Below, one piece after another: positions 40,261 through 50,000 of a DNA stretch of 64,000 nt (positions are counted from its first letter, which is position 1; the number at the start of each line of letters is the position of its first letter). The stretch is from Hymenobacter sp. GOD-10R (GTDB lineage: Bacteria > Bacteroidota > Bacteroidia > Cytophagales > Hymenobacteraceae): NCBI RefSeq assembly GCF_035609205.1, contig NZ_CP141184.1, positions 6,376,501-6,440,500 of the forward strand, written 5' to 3'. Made by a program: the position numbers and the translations under genes. The notes below the pieces were generated by a model, which ran no database searches, had not been told where the DNA came from, and saw only the letters and a list, made by a program, of their open reading frames with translations.

Positions 40261-40326
40261 AGCTTGGAGAGGCAAATGGGAATTGTAGAGGCGGCGTTCG
40301 GAGGTAAGCTAGGCTTCTGCCGAGTG

Positions 40327-41985
40327 TTATTGAGCCAACTCGGCTTGCTCAACGGGTTGGGCGCTTTCGGCTAGCTCCACGGCACCGCAGAAGTGCACTT
40401 CCAGACCTAGCTCGGCCATAGCCGCTGCTTTGATGCGGCAGGCACGCTGGGCGCTGGCTTCGTCGGCGGCGTACACAACTTGGATATGGTTGGCTTTGTG
40501 GCGGGCCATCATCTGGTCGCGACTCACCCCTTTTAGCGTAGCATTCATGATGGGCCATTGGGGCGTGGTTTCCTGCCAGCGACGCTGGGTTTCGGCTTCC
40601 GGCAAGGCTACGGCCTCGCCCACCCCTAGGTCGCAGTGCAGCTTGCCGTCCATCACATACACGCGGCTCCACACGATAGCGCCGGGTCGGCTCACGCCTT
40701 TCAAGCTGCCACCGCCTAGGCGGAAGTACATGGGAGGCTGCCGCTCGCTACTAGCACCTTGATAGCCACCCACAAAGTGAGCTGGCGGAGCCGCACCCGA
40801 AATCAGGAACACCCATACAAAATCATCTATACCATCGCCGGTGAAGTGCTGCCCCCAACGCAGGTCGTGCAGCGTAGTTTCGCCCGGCAGACCTAGCTTT
40901 TGCCAGAGGTGGTAGGTGAGCAGGGCATCGAGACCGGCGCACTCATCTACTTCATTGAAGTGCGGAAGCGCCTGCCCAGCGTACAGTTCCTCCCCGGCTT
41001 CTGAGAAGACAGGTGGTCGATCTTGGTTGTTCAACAACCCTTCTACTAGGTCGCTGGCAGGCGTTAAGTCTTTTAAGCCTTGTTGGTACTGAATACCGAT
41101 GGTAGCGCACCCAAACGTATCGGCGAGGCGGACGGCGGCAATGTACATCTTGCACTGCTCCAAGGTCTGCGCCTCGGTTAGCTCCGTGGCATCGTCGGTG
41201 CCCCAGTTGAAGGTCATGCCTTTGGCGAGCAGCCAATCGAGTACCTGGCGAGCTTCCGCGTCGGTTACGGTACGCATGGTAGCGTAGAGCGTCGATTGGC
41301 TCAGGCGCTCCTTGAACAGGCCGGTAGGGTGCAACAGCTCATCGGGGATGATGGCGTTGTACATGCCCATACAGCCTTCATCAAACACGCCCATGATGGC
41401 TTTGTCTTGCTTGAGCTTGCGGGCGAAGTCGCGACCTAGCTGCTCTTCTTCAGCGGGTAGCTCCGTCGAAGCTAGGTCAAGTACATGACTTTCATCTTGC
41501 GTGATGGTGCCGGTAGTTAGCCACTCGCCTAGGCCTTGCTCAAAGAAAGAATCGGTAAAGTCCTCGCTCCAGAGGCTGCTGTAGGTTACACCGGCTTTAG
41601 TTAGGGAACCATTAAGGTTCAGCATGCCGACGAGGCCGGGCCACTGACCGCTCCAGTTGGCCACCGTCAAAATGGGGCCTTGGTGCGTGGTGAGGCCAGC
41701 TAGCACGTGGTGGGTGTACTGCCACACACTTTCGGCTACGATGAGTGGCTGTTGCGGATCGATGGTACGGAATACCTCCATGCCCATCTTCTGCGAATCG
41801 ATGAAGCCATGCTGCTTTGCCGCGTCGTAAGGGTGAGCCCGCTTTACCGACCAGCCTTGTTTCTCCAAGGCGAGCGTGAGCAAGCGTTCCATATCAGCTT
41901 GCGCGGCCCAGCAATCTTGGTTTGCAGCAAGTCGCAGGTCGCCACTTGCCACCAATAAAACTTCTTTTTTCGCAGTGGCCTCCAT
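40327..41985 (-). CDS. L-fucose isomerase-like sugar isomerase
   Basis: A cytoplasmic protein of about 552 residues that resembles the L-fucose/L-arabinose isomerase superfamily. It has an N-terminal Rossmann-like part ([20 protein letters not shown]), a central metal-site candidate [12 protein letters not shown] and a C-terminal barrel with [21 protein letters not shown] chose ATG 41985; a GTG at 41994 is the upstream alternative. It probably converts an aldose released from pectin (fucose, arabinose, rhamnose or a rarer sugar) to its ketose. It heads the SusCD operon and is preceded by a long leader with an inverted repeat, so it may be the first gene to respond to the substrate. Confidence 0.75.
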   Translation of the reverse strand: MEATAKKEVLLVASGDLRLAANQDCWAAQADMERLLTLALEKQGWSVKRAHPYDAAKQHGFIDSQKMGMEVFRTIDPQQPLIVAESVWQYTHHVLAGLTTHQGPILTVANWSGQWPGLVGMLNLNGSLTKAGVTYSSLWSEDFTDSFFEQGLGEWLTTGTITQDESHVLDLASTELPAEEEQLGRDFARKLKQDKAIMGVFDEGCMGMYNAIIPDELLHPTGLFKERLSQSTLYATMRTVTDAEARQVLDWLLAKGMTFNWGTDDATELTEAQTLEQCKMYIAAVRLADTFGCATIGIQYQQGLKDLTPASDLVEGLLNNQDRPPVFSEAGEELYAGQALPHFNEVDECAGLDALLTYHLWQKLGLPGETTLHDLRWGQHFTGDGIDDFVWVFLISGAAPPAHFVGGYQGASSERQPPMYFRLGGGSLKGVSRPGAIVWSRVYVMDGKLHCDLGVGEAVALPEAETQRRWQETTPQWPIMNATLKGVSRDQMMARHKANHIQVVYAADEASAQRACRIKAAAMAELGLEVHFCGAVELAESAQPVEQAELAQ

Positions 41986-42019
41986 TGTCAGCACAGGGAT
42001 AGTAAGTAATTCGATTTAG

Positions 42020-42039
42020 GAGAATAACATTCTATTCTC
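42020..42039. promoter_or_regulatory. Operator-like inverted repeat in the isomerase leader
   Basis: GAGAATA (42020-42026) and TATTCTC (42033-42039) form a perfect 7-bp inverted repeat with a 6-base spacer, about 35 bases before the isomerase start codon. It could bind a dimeric regulator or fold in the mRNA leader. Confidence 0.45.
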
Positions 42040-42096
42040 TAAGCCTAGCTTATTTAAGCCTCAGAGAAACAGCATCGTTATCTGCGCTCTTATTTG

Positions 42097-42125
42097 CAAA
42101 AACACAAGTCTGATTTATTATCAAA
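42097..42125 (-). promoter_or_regulatory. Candidate Bacteroidetes promoter for the isomerase-SusCD operon
   Basis: On the minus strand TTTG (42122-42125) is followed after 17 bases by TGTTTTTG (42097-42104), close to the TTTG / TAnnTTTG pattern with one mismatch. Transcription would start near 42090 and leave a leader of about 105 bases that includes the inverted repeat. Confidence 0.35.
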
Positions 42126-43116
42126 TTCCTGTGAAAGCAGAAGAAGCGTTTTGCAGCACCCAAAATTCTCGGGGCAAAAAGCTAGATAACCTGGTATGCA
42201 AATATGATTGTTACTTAATCAGAGCTCTTACTAGTTATTATCTACTTACTATAGGATGTTACCATTCCCTACTTAAGCGCATAAACTGGAGCATTTTTCT
42301 AGTGCTCTTCGCTATAAACACGGCCCAGCCGACACTTACCAGCTATAAGGAGCAGACCTAGCTTTTTCGGTTGCTAACCTTCCCTGCTACTCGCTTTGCT
42401 TCTCGCACAGACTGCCACCTTTCCATGACTGAACACGCCATAAAAACCAACCATACGCTACTTAATATCAAGTATTTATCTTTAAAATACATACAGCTAA
42501 GTATACTGTAAGGGACTAAGTTTCCTTTGCTAAAAAGGCCCTGCAGAGTAAGAACGCCATTGCCTAGAGTGCGATATAGTAGAACTGCCGGGATTCTTGG
42601 TGCAGCCTAAAACGTTTGCGGGTGGCAATTACCGTTACAAGTAAGAATTAGGCGGATGAAATAGGAAGTATTCGCTATAAAGTTGCTTCCTACTCTCGCA
42701 CTTGCTACTATTTTCGTCAGCGAAGTCTATTCTGAGAGATTAAGATGAGCAGTACTCTACAGGAGAGTGAGCTTGGATAGAATCTGCTACTTGGGGTATC
42801 TTACGCAAACCTTACAGTAAATTTCTTGTCTGAGAATTCTGTCGGAGAAGGCGCTATTGCTGCCACACCGCGTTTCGCTTCATAAGATAAGATCCTAGAG
42901 TAAGGCCGTCGGATGGCCTACCGCACAGGCAAAAAGCTCCGCTAGAACTATTCTTCCGGAAACGTTTGCTTGACTAATAACAAGTACCAGTAGCACTTAG
43001 CACGGTTCACCGGTAGCCCACGTACCCGGCCCCGTACTGTCGCTCGTCGGCAGCCATCAATAAGCGTCTTCCTCGTTACCATTTGCTTTCATTTTTCATT
43101 CCCACTCTTCCTAGCT

Positions 43117-44013
43117 ATGAAAGCCCACTTTCACAAAGTCCCCGTCAATACCCAGAATTCATTCAGCATTCGTCACGACCGGCAGGCTAATTTTGGCACC
43201 ACCTGGCACTATCATCCCGAGTTGGAATTACATTATGTAATTCAGGGGGAAGGTGTGCGATTAGTTGGTGATAATATCAGCAACTTTTCTTCGGGTGAAA
43301 TTATTCTACTCGGTGAAAATCTTCCACACACGTGGCGCTGCAAAGAAGAATATTTTCAGCAAAATCCAGATTTAGCAGTTGAAGCAATTGTAATTCAATT
43401 TCTGCCTGATTGCCTAGGGCGCTATTTATTGGGTTTGCCAGAAGCGTATCTTATCCCGAAATTATTTGAGCGCGCCAAGAATGGTTTAATGGTAAGCGGC
43501 GCAGCCAAAGAAAAGCTTATTCCGCTGATGTACGCTGCGGTAGAAGCCACTAACCTCGACCGAATTATTATTCTGCTTTCTATTCTTAAAATTCTGGCAG
43601 AAACCGACGAGGTAGATACCATCGCCACGAAGTACCACGCGTTTGCCCAGTCGAACGAGTCCGACACAGTGCGCATCAACAAGGTGTGTAGCTACACCCT
43701 CACCAATTACAAAAAAGAAATCACGCTTGAAGAAATTGCTTCGATCAGCAACCTCAGCGTGACTTCCTTCTGTCGCTATTTCAAGCTCATTACCAAGAAA
43801 ACGTATTACGACTTTCTAATCGAAATCCGCATCAGCCACGCTTGCCGCCTGCTTATTGAAGACAAGCTGCCTACCGAAGTGCTTTGCTTCGATTGCGGGT
43901 TCAACAATGTGTCGAACTTCTACCGTCATTTCAAGAAGATCACCAAGATGACGCCCTTGGAGTACAAGCGTAAGTACTTGCACCACAATTACAAAGAACT
44001 AGTAGCAGCCTAG
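43117..44013 (+). CDS. AraC family regulator with cupin sensing domain
   Basis: A 298-residue regulator. The N-terminal cupin (about 25-110) shows WHYHPELELHYVIQGEGVR, GEIILLGENLPHTWRC, the usual sugar-sensing scaffold. The C-terminal region has two helix-turn-helix motifs: LEEIASISNLSVTSFCRYFK and EVLCFDCGFNNVSNFYRHFK followed by MTPLEYKRKY. It is the only plus-strand gene in the centre of the window, with a 1.1-kb gap in front of it that leads to the isomerase-SusCD unit. Its position suggests that it senses a pectin sugar and activates the flanking operons, possibly including the aldolase/symporter unit. Confidence 0.92.
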   Translation: MKAHFHKVPVNTQNSFSIRHDRQANFGTTWHYHPELELHYVIQGEGVRLVGDNISNFSSGEIILLGENLPHTWRCKEEYFQQNPDLAVEAIVIQFLPDCLGRYLLGLPEAYLIPKLFERAKNGLMVSGAAKEKLIPLMYAAVEATNLDRIIILLSILKILAETDEVDTIATKYHAFAQSNESDTVRINKVCSYTLTNYKKEITLEEIASISNLSVTSFCRYFKLITKKTYYDFLIEIRISHACRLLIEDKLPTEVLCFDCGFNNVSNFYRHFKKITKMTPLEYKRKYLHHNYKELVAA

Positions 44014-44023
44014 CTCAGCTACT

Positions 44024-44107
44024 AGCTGGCACTGCCCACGAAATAAAGAGCCTGGACCATCGTTCCTGTACGTCCGCTGGATTCTTACTTCGTAGGCAGT
44101 GCCAGCT
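44024..44107. repeat. Inverted repeat between convergent AraC and aldolase genes
   Basis: Arms 44024-44042 and 44089-44107 (AGCTGGCACTGCCCACGAA type) match as an inverted pair at 18 of 19 positions, with a 46-base spacer. It lies exactly in the convergent gap, so a two-way terminator is possible, although the loop is long and no T tract follows. Confidence 0.6.
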
Positions 44108-44137
44108 GATGCTGTCATAGCACGGCTAGCACCTAGC

Positions 44138-45064
44138 TTACACGGCGTATTCTAGCGACTTGCGCAAGTTGGTGTACTCGCTGTAGAGGTTCTCGACGTT
44201 TCTTTTCACTGCGCTGGAAAAGTTGCCCACTTTCCGACGCGTGAACGTCGAAATATCGATGCCGCGCTGGTTCAGGGAGTACTTGGCAACGATGGGGTAC
44301 ACATTGTGCATCACATTCATGTTGCGTACAAAAAACTTCTGCACCTCGTTGACCTCTTCAGCGCGGGAGGCATCGTCATAATGCTCGCACAGCCAGGAAA
44401 TTAGCTCGGGGTAGAAGTTTCCCTGAATGCACGACAAGCCCGCAGAACCCGCCTTCAGTGAGTCAACAGCGTGTACCATGTATGCGTCATACAGGCCGAA
44501 GTTATGTCCTTGTACGGCAGCTAGCTTTTGCTCTACCTGTTTGATATCGAGGCAAGTATCTTTGTGATAAATCACTCGACCCGTTTCAACGAACTGCTTC
44601 AACTGCTCGGAGGATAAGAGGCGCTTATACGGCTCAGGGCATTCGTAGAAGCCGAGCGGAATGCCGGGCGTCAGGTCGATTAGCTGAAATACTTGCTCGT
44701 TGAAGTACTCGTCAGACTGCTCCTCAGCTGCGAGCAAGCCCGTGATGGCAATGACAGCTTCGGTACCCGCCTCGTACACTTGCTTCACAAAATCAGCTTG
44801 CTGCGCAATGGGTCCGCCGAAGGTGCCAGTAGCCACGACGGGCACGGCGCCATCCACTACTTTCACCACGTGCTTAATGGTTTGCAGCCGTTCTTCGGGC
44901 GTCAGCTCAAACATCTCGCTGGACAGGCAATTGGCAAACAATCCCGCCGCTCCCGACGCTAAGTACAACTCAGTCAGTTTAGTTAAGGCTTTATAGTCTA
45001 CTTGCCCATCGTTTTGAAAAGGCATGAGCATGACCGGGACAAATCCTTTACGTGATTTTTCCAT
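44138..45064 (-). CDS. DapA/NanA-family aldolase
   Basis: A 308-residue cytoplasmic class I aldolase-type TIM barrel. It keeps the Schiff-base lysine (GRVIYHKDTCLD) and the catalytic Tyr (LGFYECPEPY). The usual GTTGE / GSTGE substrate-carboxylate motif is replaced by ANCLSSEM (FANCLSSEMFELTPEER), so the reaction may differ from dihydrodipicolinate synthase and N-acetylneuraminate lyase. The family cleaves or condenses pyruvate with an aldehyde, or dehydrates sugar acids. Next to a sodium symporter gene (46 bases upstream) it suggests uptake and cleavage of a 2-keto-3-deoxy sugar acid; in RG-II that would be Kdo or DHA. Confidence 0.85.
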   Translation of the reverse strand: MEKSRKGFVPVMLMPFQNDGQVDYKALTKLTELYLASGAAGLFANCLSSEMFELTPEERLQTIKHVVKVVDGAVPVVATGTFGGPIAQQADFVKQVYEAGTEAVIAITGLLAAEEQSDEYFNEQVFQLIDLTPGIPLGFYECPEPYKRLLSSEQLKQFVETGRVIYHKDTCLDIKQVEQKLAAVQGHNFGLYDAYMVHAVDSLKAGSAGLSCIQGNFYPELISWLCEHYDDASRAEEVNEVQKFFVRNMNVMHNVYPIVAKYSLNQRGIDISTFTRRKVGNFSSAVKRNVENLYSEYTNLRKSLEYAV

Positions 45065-45110
45065 TATTATTGCGAGTCAGAAATTACGAGGTTGAGGGGA
45101 AGGTCCTAGG

Positions 45111-46706
45111 TTAGTGGACGGATTGTTTGACCGGCTCGGTAGTGCTATACACGGCCGTGCCTTTGCGGAATTTGGTTAGAAGAAGACCGATTAAGAAAAT
45201 CGTGAGGGTACCCACCACGATGATCATGCTTTTGTGCAGCGTGTTGCGCAGGCCGGCATACTCATCGGGCAAGCTGTTGGAAAACGTCATCCAGATAATG
45301 ACGAAGATGCCGATAATCGTTGCTGTAAGGGCCTCGTGGCTCGATGTGCGGCGGCTGATGACGCCGAGCAGGAACAAGCCCAGCATACCGGCGGCAAATA
45401 TTCCCGAAAGCTCCCACCAGATATCGAGTACGCTTTTCACGCCAATCATGGCAATGCCGGTGCCCATGCCCAACAGACCAAACAGAACCGTAGCTAGGTG
45501 CAACAGCAGCAGGGTTTGACGACCCGTCATTTGGGGTTTGAAGTAGCGCTGGTAGATGTCGACGGTAAATACGGTGGCCGAAGCATTCATGCCCGAGCTA
45601 ATGGTGCTCATGGCCGCCGACAGAATGGCCGACACAATCAGGCCCACGAAGCCTACTGGTATTTTCGTGACCATGAAGTGCGGCATCACTTTGTCGCCGT
45701 AGTCGGCGGGCGACAGGTGCGCGGCGGCAGCAGCAATTTGGGCGGTGGTGGCGGTGGCAGGCAGATTGGTAGCCGCCACTTGCAGCTTCACGGCCTGAAT
45801 GAACTCGGGGTGCACCTGGTAGTAAGCAAACAAGCTAGCTCCTATGACAAAAAAGAGCAGCGAAGCCGGCAAGTACAGCCACACGCACAGCCAAATGGAC
45901 TTGGCGGCTTGCTGCGGCGAAGCGGCCGTATGATAACGCTGCACATAATTCTGATCGACGCCGAAATTATTCAGGTTGATAAAGAACCCGTATAAAAACA
46001 CAACCCAGAAAGTAGACTGCGTAAAATCAGGCGCAAAACCACCTAGGCTGAATTTATCATTTGCTTGCCCGATCTGAACAACTTTCGCTATTCCGCCCGG
46101 CATGTCATGAATAATTAACCCAATAATTAATAATGCCCCGATGGTTTTAATTACTCCTTGTACAACTTCCGTCCAAATAACAGCTTCAATACCACCGAGC
46201 ACCGTATAAATAATAATACAGACGCCGGTAATAAGCATGATCATCTCCATCGAAAAGCCCGTCAGTGCTTGGAGCGTGAGGGCAATGCCATAGAAAATAG
46301 AGCCGATTCGAGCTAGCTGGGTCAGGAGAAAACAGATGACTGCGTAGGTCCGCGCCCAAGGGCCAAAACGGTGCTCTAGGTGCGTGTAAGCCGATATTTC
46401 ACCCGTGCTACGGTAAAACGGAACAAAGTACTTGGCTGCTATCCACGCGGCAAAGGGCATGGATATACTGAATACGAAGGCATTCCAGTTGGCACCAAAG
46501 GCTTTTCCCGGAACACCTAAAAAGGTATTGCTGCTCAGAAATGTCGCGTAAATAGATAACCCAATTGCCCAGCCCGGAATAGAACCGGATGCGCGGGAAT
46601 ATTGGTCAGCATCATCATTTTTTCGGGAAAAATAAATTCCCACGCCAATCATGGCGACTAAATACAAACCAATAATTACTAAGTCAGGGATGCGCAGATT
46701 GTTCAT
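45111..46706 (-). CDS. Sodium:solute symporter (SSS family), sugar-acid type
   Basis: A 531-residue inner-membrane protein with about 13 transmembrane helices. SSS landmarks are the first helix (DLVIIGLYLVAMIGVGIYFS), YSRASGSIPGWAIGLSIYATFLSSNTF, the helix-6 region NLNNFGVDQNYVQRYHTAAS and the sodium-site helix SAILSAAMSTISSGMNASATVFTVD. It is only distantly like the symporter at 3325. It precedes the aldolase gene by 46 bases in the same direction, the arrangement seen for sialic acid and other keto-sugar acid uptake. It is separated from the upstream GH2 by 336 bases with an inverted repeat, so it probably has its own promoter. Confidence 0.9.
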   Translation of the reverse strand: MNNLRIPDLVIIGLYLVAMIGVGIYFSRKNDDADQYSRASGSIPGWAIGLSIYATFLSSNTFLGVPGKAFGANWNAFVFSISMPFAAWIAAKYFVPFYRSTGEISAYTHLEHRFGPWARTYAVICFLLTQLARIGSIFYGIALTLQALTGFSMEMIMLITGVCIIIYTVLGGIEAVIWTEVVQGVIKTIGALLIIGLIIHDMPGGIAKVVQIGQANDKFSLGGFAPDFTQSTFWVVFLYGFFINLNNFGVDQNYVQRYHTAASPQQAAKSIWLCVWLYLPASLLFFVIGASLFAYYQVHPEFIQAVKLQVAATNLPATATTAQIAAAAAHLSPADYGDKVMPHFMVTKIPVGFVGLIVSAILSAAMSTISSGMNASATVFTVDIYQRYFKPQMTGRQTLLLLHLATVLFGLLGMGTGIAMIGVKSVLDIWWELSGIFAAGMLGLFLLGVISRRTSSHEALTATIIGIFVIIWMTFSNSLPDEYAGLRNTLHKSMIIVVGTLTIFLIGLLLTKFRKGTAVYSTTEPVKQSVH

Positions 46707-47042
46707 GCAAAGGCTATTTTTTGAAATATAGCTTATCTCGCTCTATAACTTAGGCTATTTGTACCGATTACAAATTTATCATTGTAGGCTGCTTCGTCCG
46801 TGTACCATTTTCTCTATCTATTGTAGCATATTAGCTTTGACGGGTTGGACGTGCCAACCCAACCCTGAAGATGCCCGACTATTATCGTTGCGGTCGTCTT
46901 CCGGTCCGACGGCCTAGGCGTCCGGCCGGTTGTCGGCAGAACAACTCATCAGAACGATAGTCGTGCACCTAGCTCTTGCAAGCGTCCGCAGACGACGATT
47001 GGTCGGACGCCTAGGGCGTCGAACCGGTGAACAACACGATTC
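46707..47042. other. 336-base gap with inverted repeats upstream of the symporter
   Basis: About 46891-47030 is occupied by two related palindromic units, GGTCCGACGGCCTAGGCGTC and GGTCGGACGCCTAGGGCGTC, in opposite order around a short spacer. The remaining 170 bases next to the symporter gene are AT-richer and are the natural place for its promoter; TTTG-like boxes are present but I cannot pick a pair with confidence. Confidence 0.6.
46891..47030. repeat. Palindromic element, GGTCGGACGCCTAGG type
   Basis: Two imperfect palindromes (46901-46934 and about 47000-47030) lie as an inverted pair. The same unit recurs nested inside the larger element at 50636-50868, and a short form lies at 60151-60187. 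Confidence 0.75.
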
Positions 47043-50000
47043 TTATTGCACGTCCAGTCCCGATACGCTTAGGCCGGCGGCGTCGGTGGCGGTTAGCTTC
47101 ACGCGGTAGCTACCGGCGTTGATCATGCTGCCGGTGGAGCTGGTTAGGTAGTTCCACTTGCCGGTTTTGGAGGGCACTAGCTCTACGGGTTCCTCTTTGA
47201 TGAGCGTGCCGTCGGCGTAGGCCACGGTGAGTTTGCCGGTGAGCGTTTTGGTGAGTGGATTGGCGTAACGGAAGGTGAGCGAATACGTGTCGGCCACGCC
47301 TACGATAAATGTCCATTCTAGGGCACCGCCACTGGGCTCTTTGAAGGTGATACTCTCCTTGGTATTGACGGTTTCCTTCACCATGCCGGGGCCTGATACA
47401 CGGGCGGTTTCGGGTTTGTAACCGGTTGTGGGTTTCAGGTCATACGCCGGCTCAATGGTCGAAGCACGGTTGACAGCTACGCTGTACATCAGCGGTTTAC
47501 CCTTGGCTGTTACTCCGTTAGGACCTAGCACCACGGTTGTACCGGCGGGGAAACGCTTCCGGTACACGTGGAAAGAATGCCCACCGGCCATGTCATTCGC
47601 CAGTGTCGTTTTGGTGTCTTCGTAGTCTTTCAACCAAGCGGGCTTGGCAGTTATCTGCACGTCCAAACCCACATACACATCCGCTTCCGCCGTCACCTCG
47701 AAGCTAGCATACGACTGGCTGGAAGTTGACGCCTCTTTCGGCGTGCGCAACCACTCGGCGCCGTAGAGGCCGGAAGGCAACGCACTGAAGGTGGTTTGGT
47801 CGCCAGCGTAGGCCTGGTCGCCCGTATCCAGCCACGTTTGCGCCGACCACTGGCTAGCAGTGGCTTTATCAGTAACGTTCAAGTTCTTAATAACAGCTTG
47901 AGATCTAGGTATCACGGTAGCTTTCGCATCGGTGGACGCAATAGCTAGGGCGGAAATCAACGCTTGTCCAGAAGCGACATGTGGAAAGGAAATGACGAGC
48001 TGACCGCCGGTTACGCGTGCTTTCACGGTCTTCTTCAGGGCTTGATCGTGGCCGGCTTCCTTCCAGATATCTAGGTCGTGGAGCACCGTTTCGTTGTTGA
48101 TGGCTACGTCGAACAAGCGCCAGCCGGTGCAGTCGAGGCCACCGCCGGTACCTAGCCACGGCTCGGTGAAATAGAGTTCCACGAGGTAGTCGCCATCGGG
48201 CACCGGAAAGCTGTAGCGCAGCTTGTCGCGGCCATAGCGGAAGTCTTGGAACAAGGTCCAATCGGTGGTGCCCTGAATGGGGTCGTGGGTGCGGCGCTGG
48301 CTGGCAAAGAAGGGCGATAGACCAGGAAAGTCGTTCGTCCACGACTCGGAGCCCCAGGCAGTTGCGTCGGTGTGCGGCTGGTCGGCGAGCCAAGTGTTGC
48401 CGCTCTTATCCGTGTACGCAGGGCCGCCGCAGTTCACGCGGTAGAGGTAGTTATAGCTAGGTTGCGGGGCCATAATCGGCTTCGCGCCGGCTAGGAACTG
48501 GTCGAAGTGCGGCGCCTGGGGCAAGTGGTGCAGCACGATGTAGTCTTTGGCCACGGCTTTGCCCTGCATGTAGCCTATGGCATACAGCACATTGTACTTA
48601 ATATCAACGTTATCCCATTGGAAATGCGTACCGATACCGCCGCGTGTTTTGCGACCTAGGGAAGCACTGTTCACGTCATTAAACAGCTCCACTTCGTCGC
48701 AGTTGGAGTACACCGTGATGCTGTCTTTCTTGCCGGGCGTGAGCCAACGGTCGGGCCAGGTGTGAGAGGCGATGTACACCATCGGCTCGGTGGCCTTGGG
48801 CGCGTAGTTGGCCCGAAACATATAGAATGCATCGGTCGGCTCCTCCCAGGGCGTAAGCAGGCCTTTGTAGTTCACGGGGCCGATGCGGTCTAGCTCCCGC
48901 TGCCCTTCGCCGCCCTGCACCCGGCCGGGGTTATCGTGGGAGGTGAAGATCCAGAAGAATTGCCCGGCCGTTTTGTCCTTCACTGATTCCGCCAAGCGCA
49001 CTTTCGTCTCCATGATCTGCGTCATGCGGTCTTCGCTGAAGGGGCCGTTGTTGAGAATCGGCGGTCCTTTGGAGTGCAAATCGAGGGTGCGCCAGGCGCC
49101 GTATTCGCCAATTAGTACTTGGCGCTGCACATCGGCGGCGTAGGTAGCGGGGTCGCCGCCGTAGGTGCCGGTCCAGTTTTGGGGCACGTCCCAGTCGGTG
49201 CCTTTGCCGCCGTTGCAGGTCGTGACTTTGCGCTGACTCGAAGCGGTGGGGTCTAGCTGCCGAATGAGGGCAGTGCACTCCTTGGCGAAGTCTTCGGGCA
49301 GGGTGCTCTCGTTTTCCAGACCCCAGAGCACAACGGAAGGACTATTGCGCCGCTCCTTGATCCAGTCGACAAGCAGAGCTTTGAAGTTGACGCGAAACGC
49401 GGGCGTGTCGTACCAGACGTGGGCGGCGAGCTGCGGCCACCACAGCAGCCCTAGGGTATCCCAGTTCGCTTGGTAGCGCAAGTTGTGGGGTTGGTGGGCA
49501 TCACGGAAAGCGTTGAAGCCGAGTGCTTTCATCTGCTGCACTCGCGTGCGAATCTGGGCGGCGCTGAAGGCATGGCTTTGCCCTAGCAAGTGCTCGTACT
49601 CGGCGATACCATTGATAAACACGGGCTTACCATTAAGCAAGAAGGCTTTCTGGTTGGCAGCGGCCTTCCCAATCGGCCAGCTGATCCAGCGAATACCGTA
49701 GGAGGTACTGAGTTCGTCCACCGGTTTACCTTTCTCCACTACCCGCGTCACGAGGCGGTACAAGTACGGGTCTTCCAGCGACCATAGATGAGGCTGATTG
49801 AGCTTCGGGAACTGCTGCTTGATCGTGGCGACGGTACCCGGCCGAAGCTGCTGCTTAGTTTTTACCTCCGCTATCCTAGCTCCTTTCTTGTCAAGCAATT
49901 GGCTCAGCACCGTAATGGTCTTCGTCTTGCTTTCATAGTTCTTCACCTCCGTGGTCAGATACAGCTGCGCCGACTTTTCCGACACCGTCGAGTCACTCCA

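Larger units (their letters stand above)
41986..43116. other. 1.1-kb gene-free regulatory gap between divergent units
   Basis: It separates the isomerase-SusCD unit (minus) from the AraC regulator (plus). The stretch is AT-richer than the genes and has no long frame with convincing coding signs; a 76-codon frame at 42131 looks accidental. It holds a candidate promoter (42097-42125) and a 7-bp inverted repeat (42020-42039) near the isomerase. The remaining 900 bases show no repeat, hairpin or RNA that I can name. Such size suggests regulation by the neighbouring AraC protein, an unrecognised small RNA, or decayed genes. Confidence 0.6.

Noticed and set aside
42131..42361. 76-codon frame in the regulatory gap
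   Set aside because: No conserved motif, no neighbouring operon, no start context; composition is that of the surrounding gap.
44138..45064. Dihydrodipicolinate synthase (lysine biosynthesis)
   Set aside because: The GTTGE motif is replaced by ANCLSSE and the gene is paired with a symporter, not with lysine genes.
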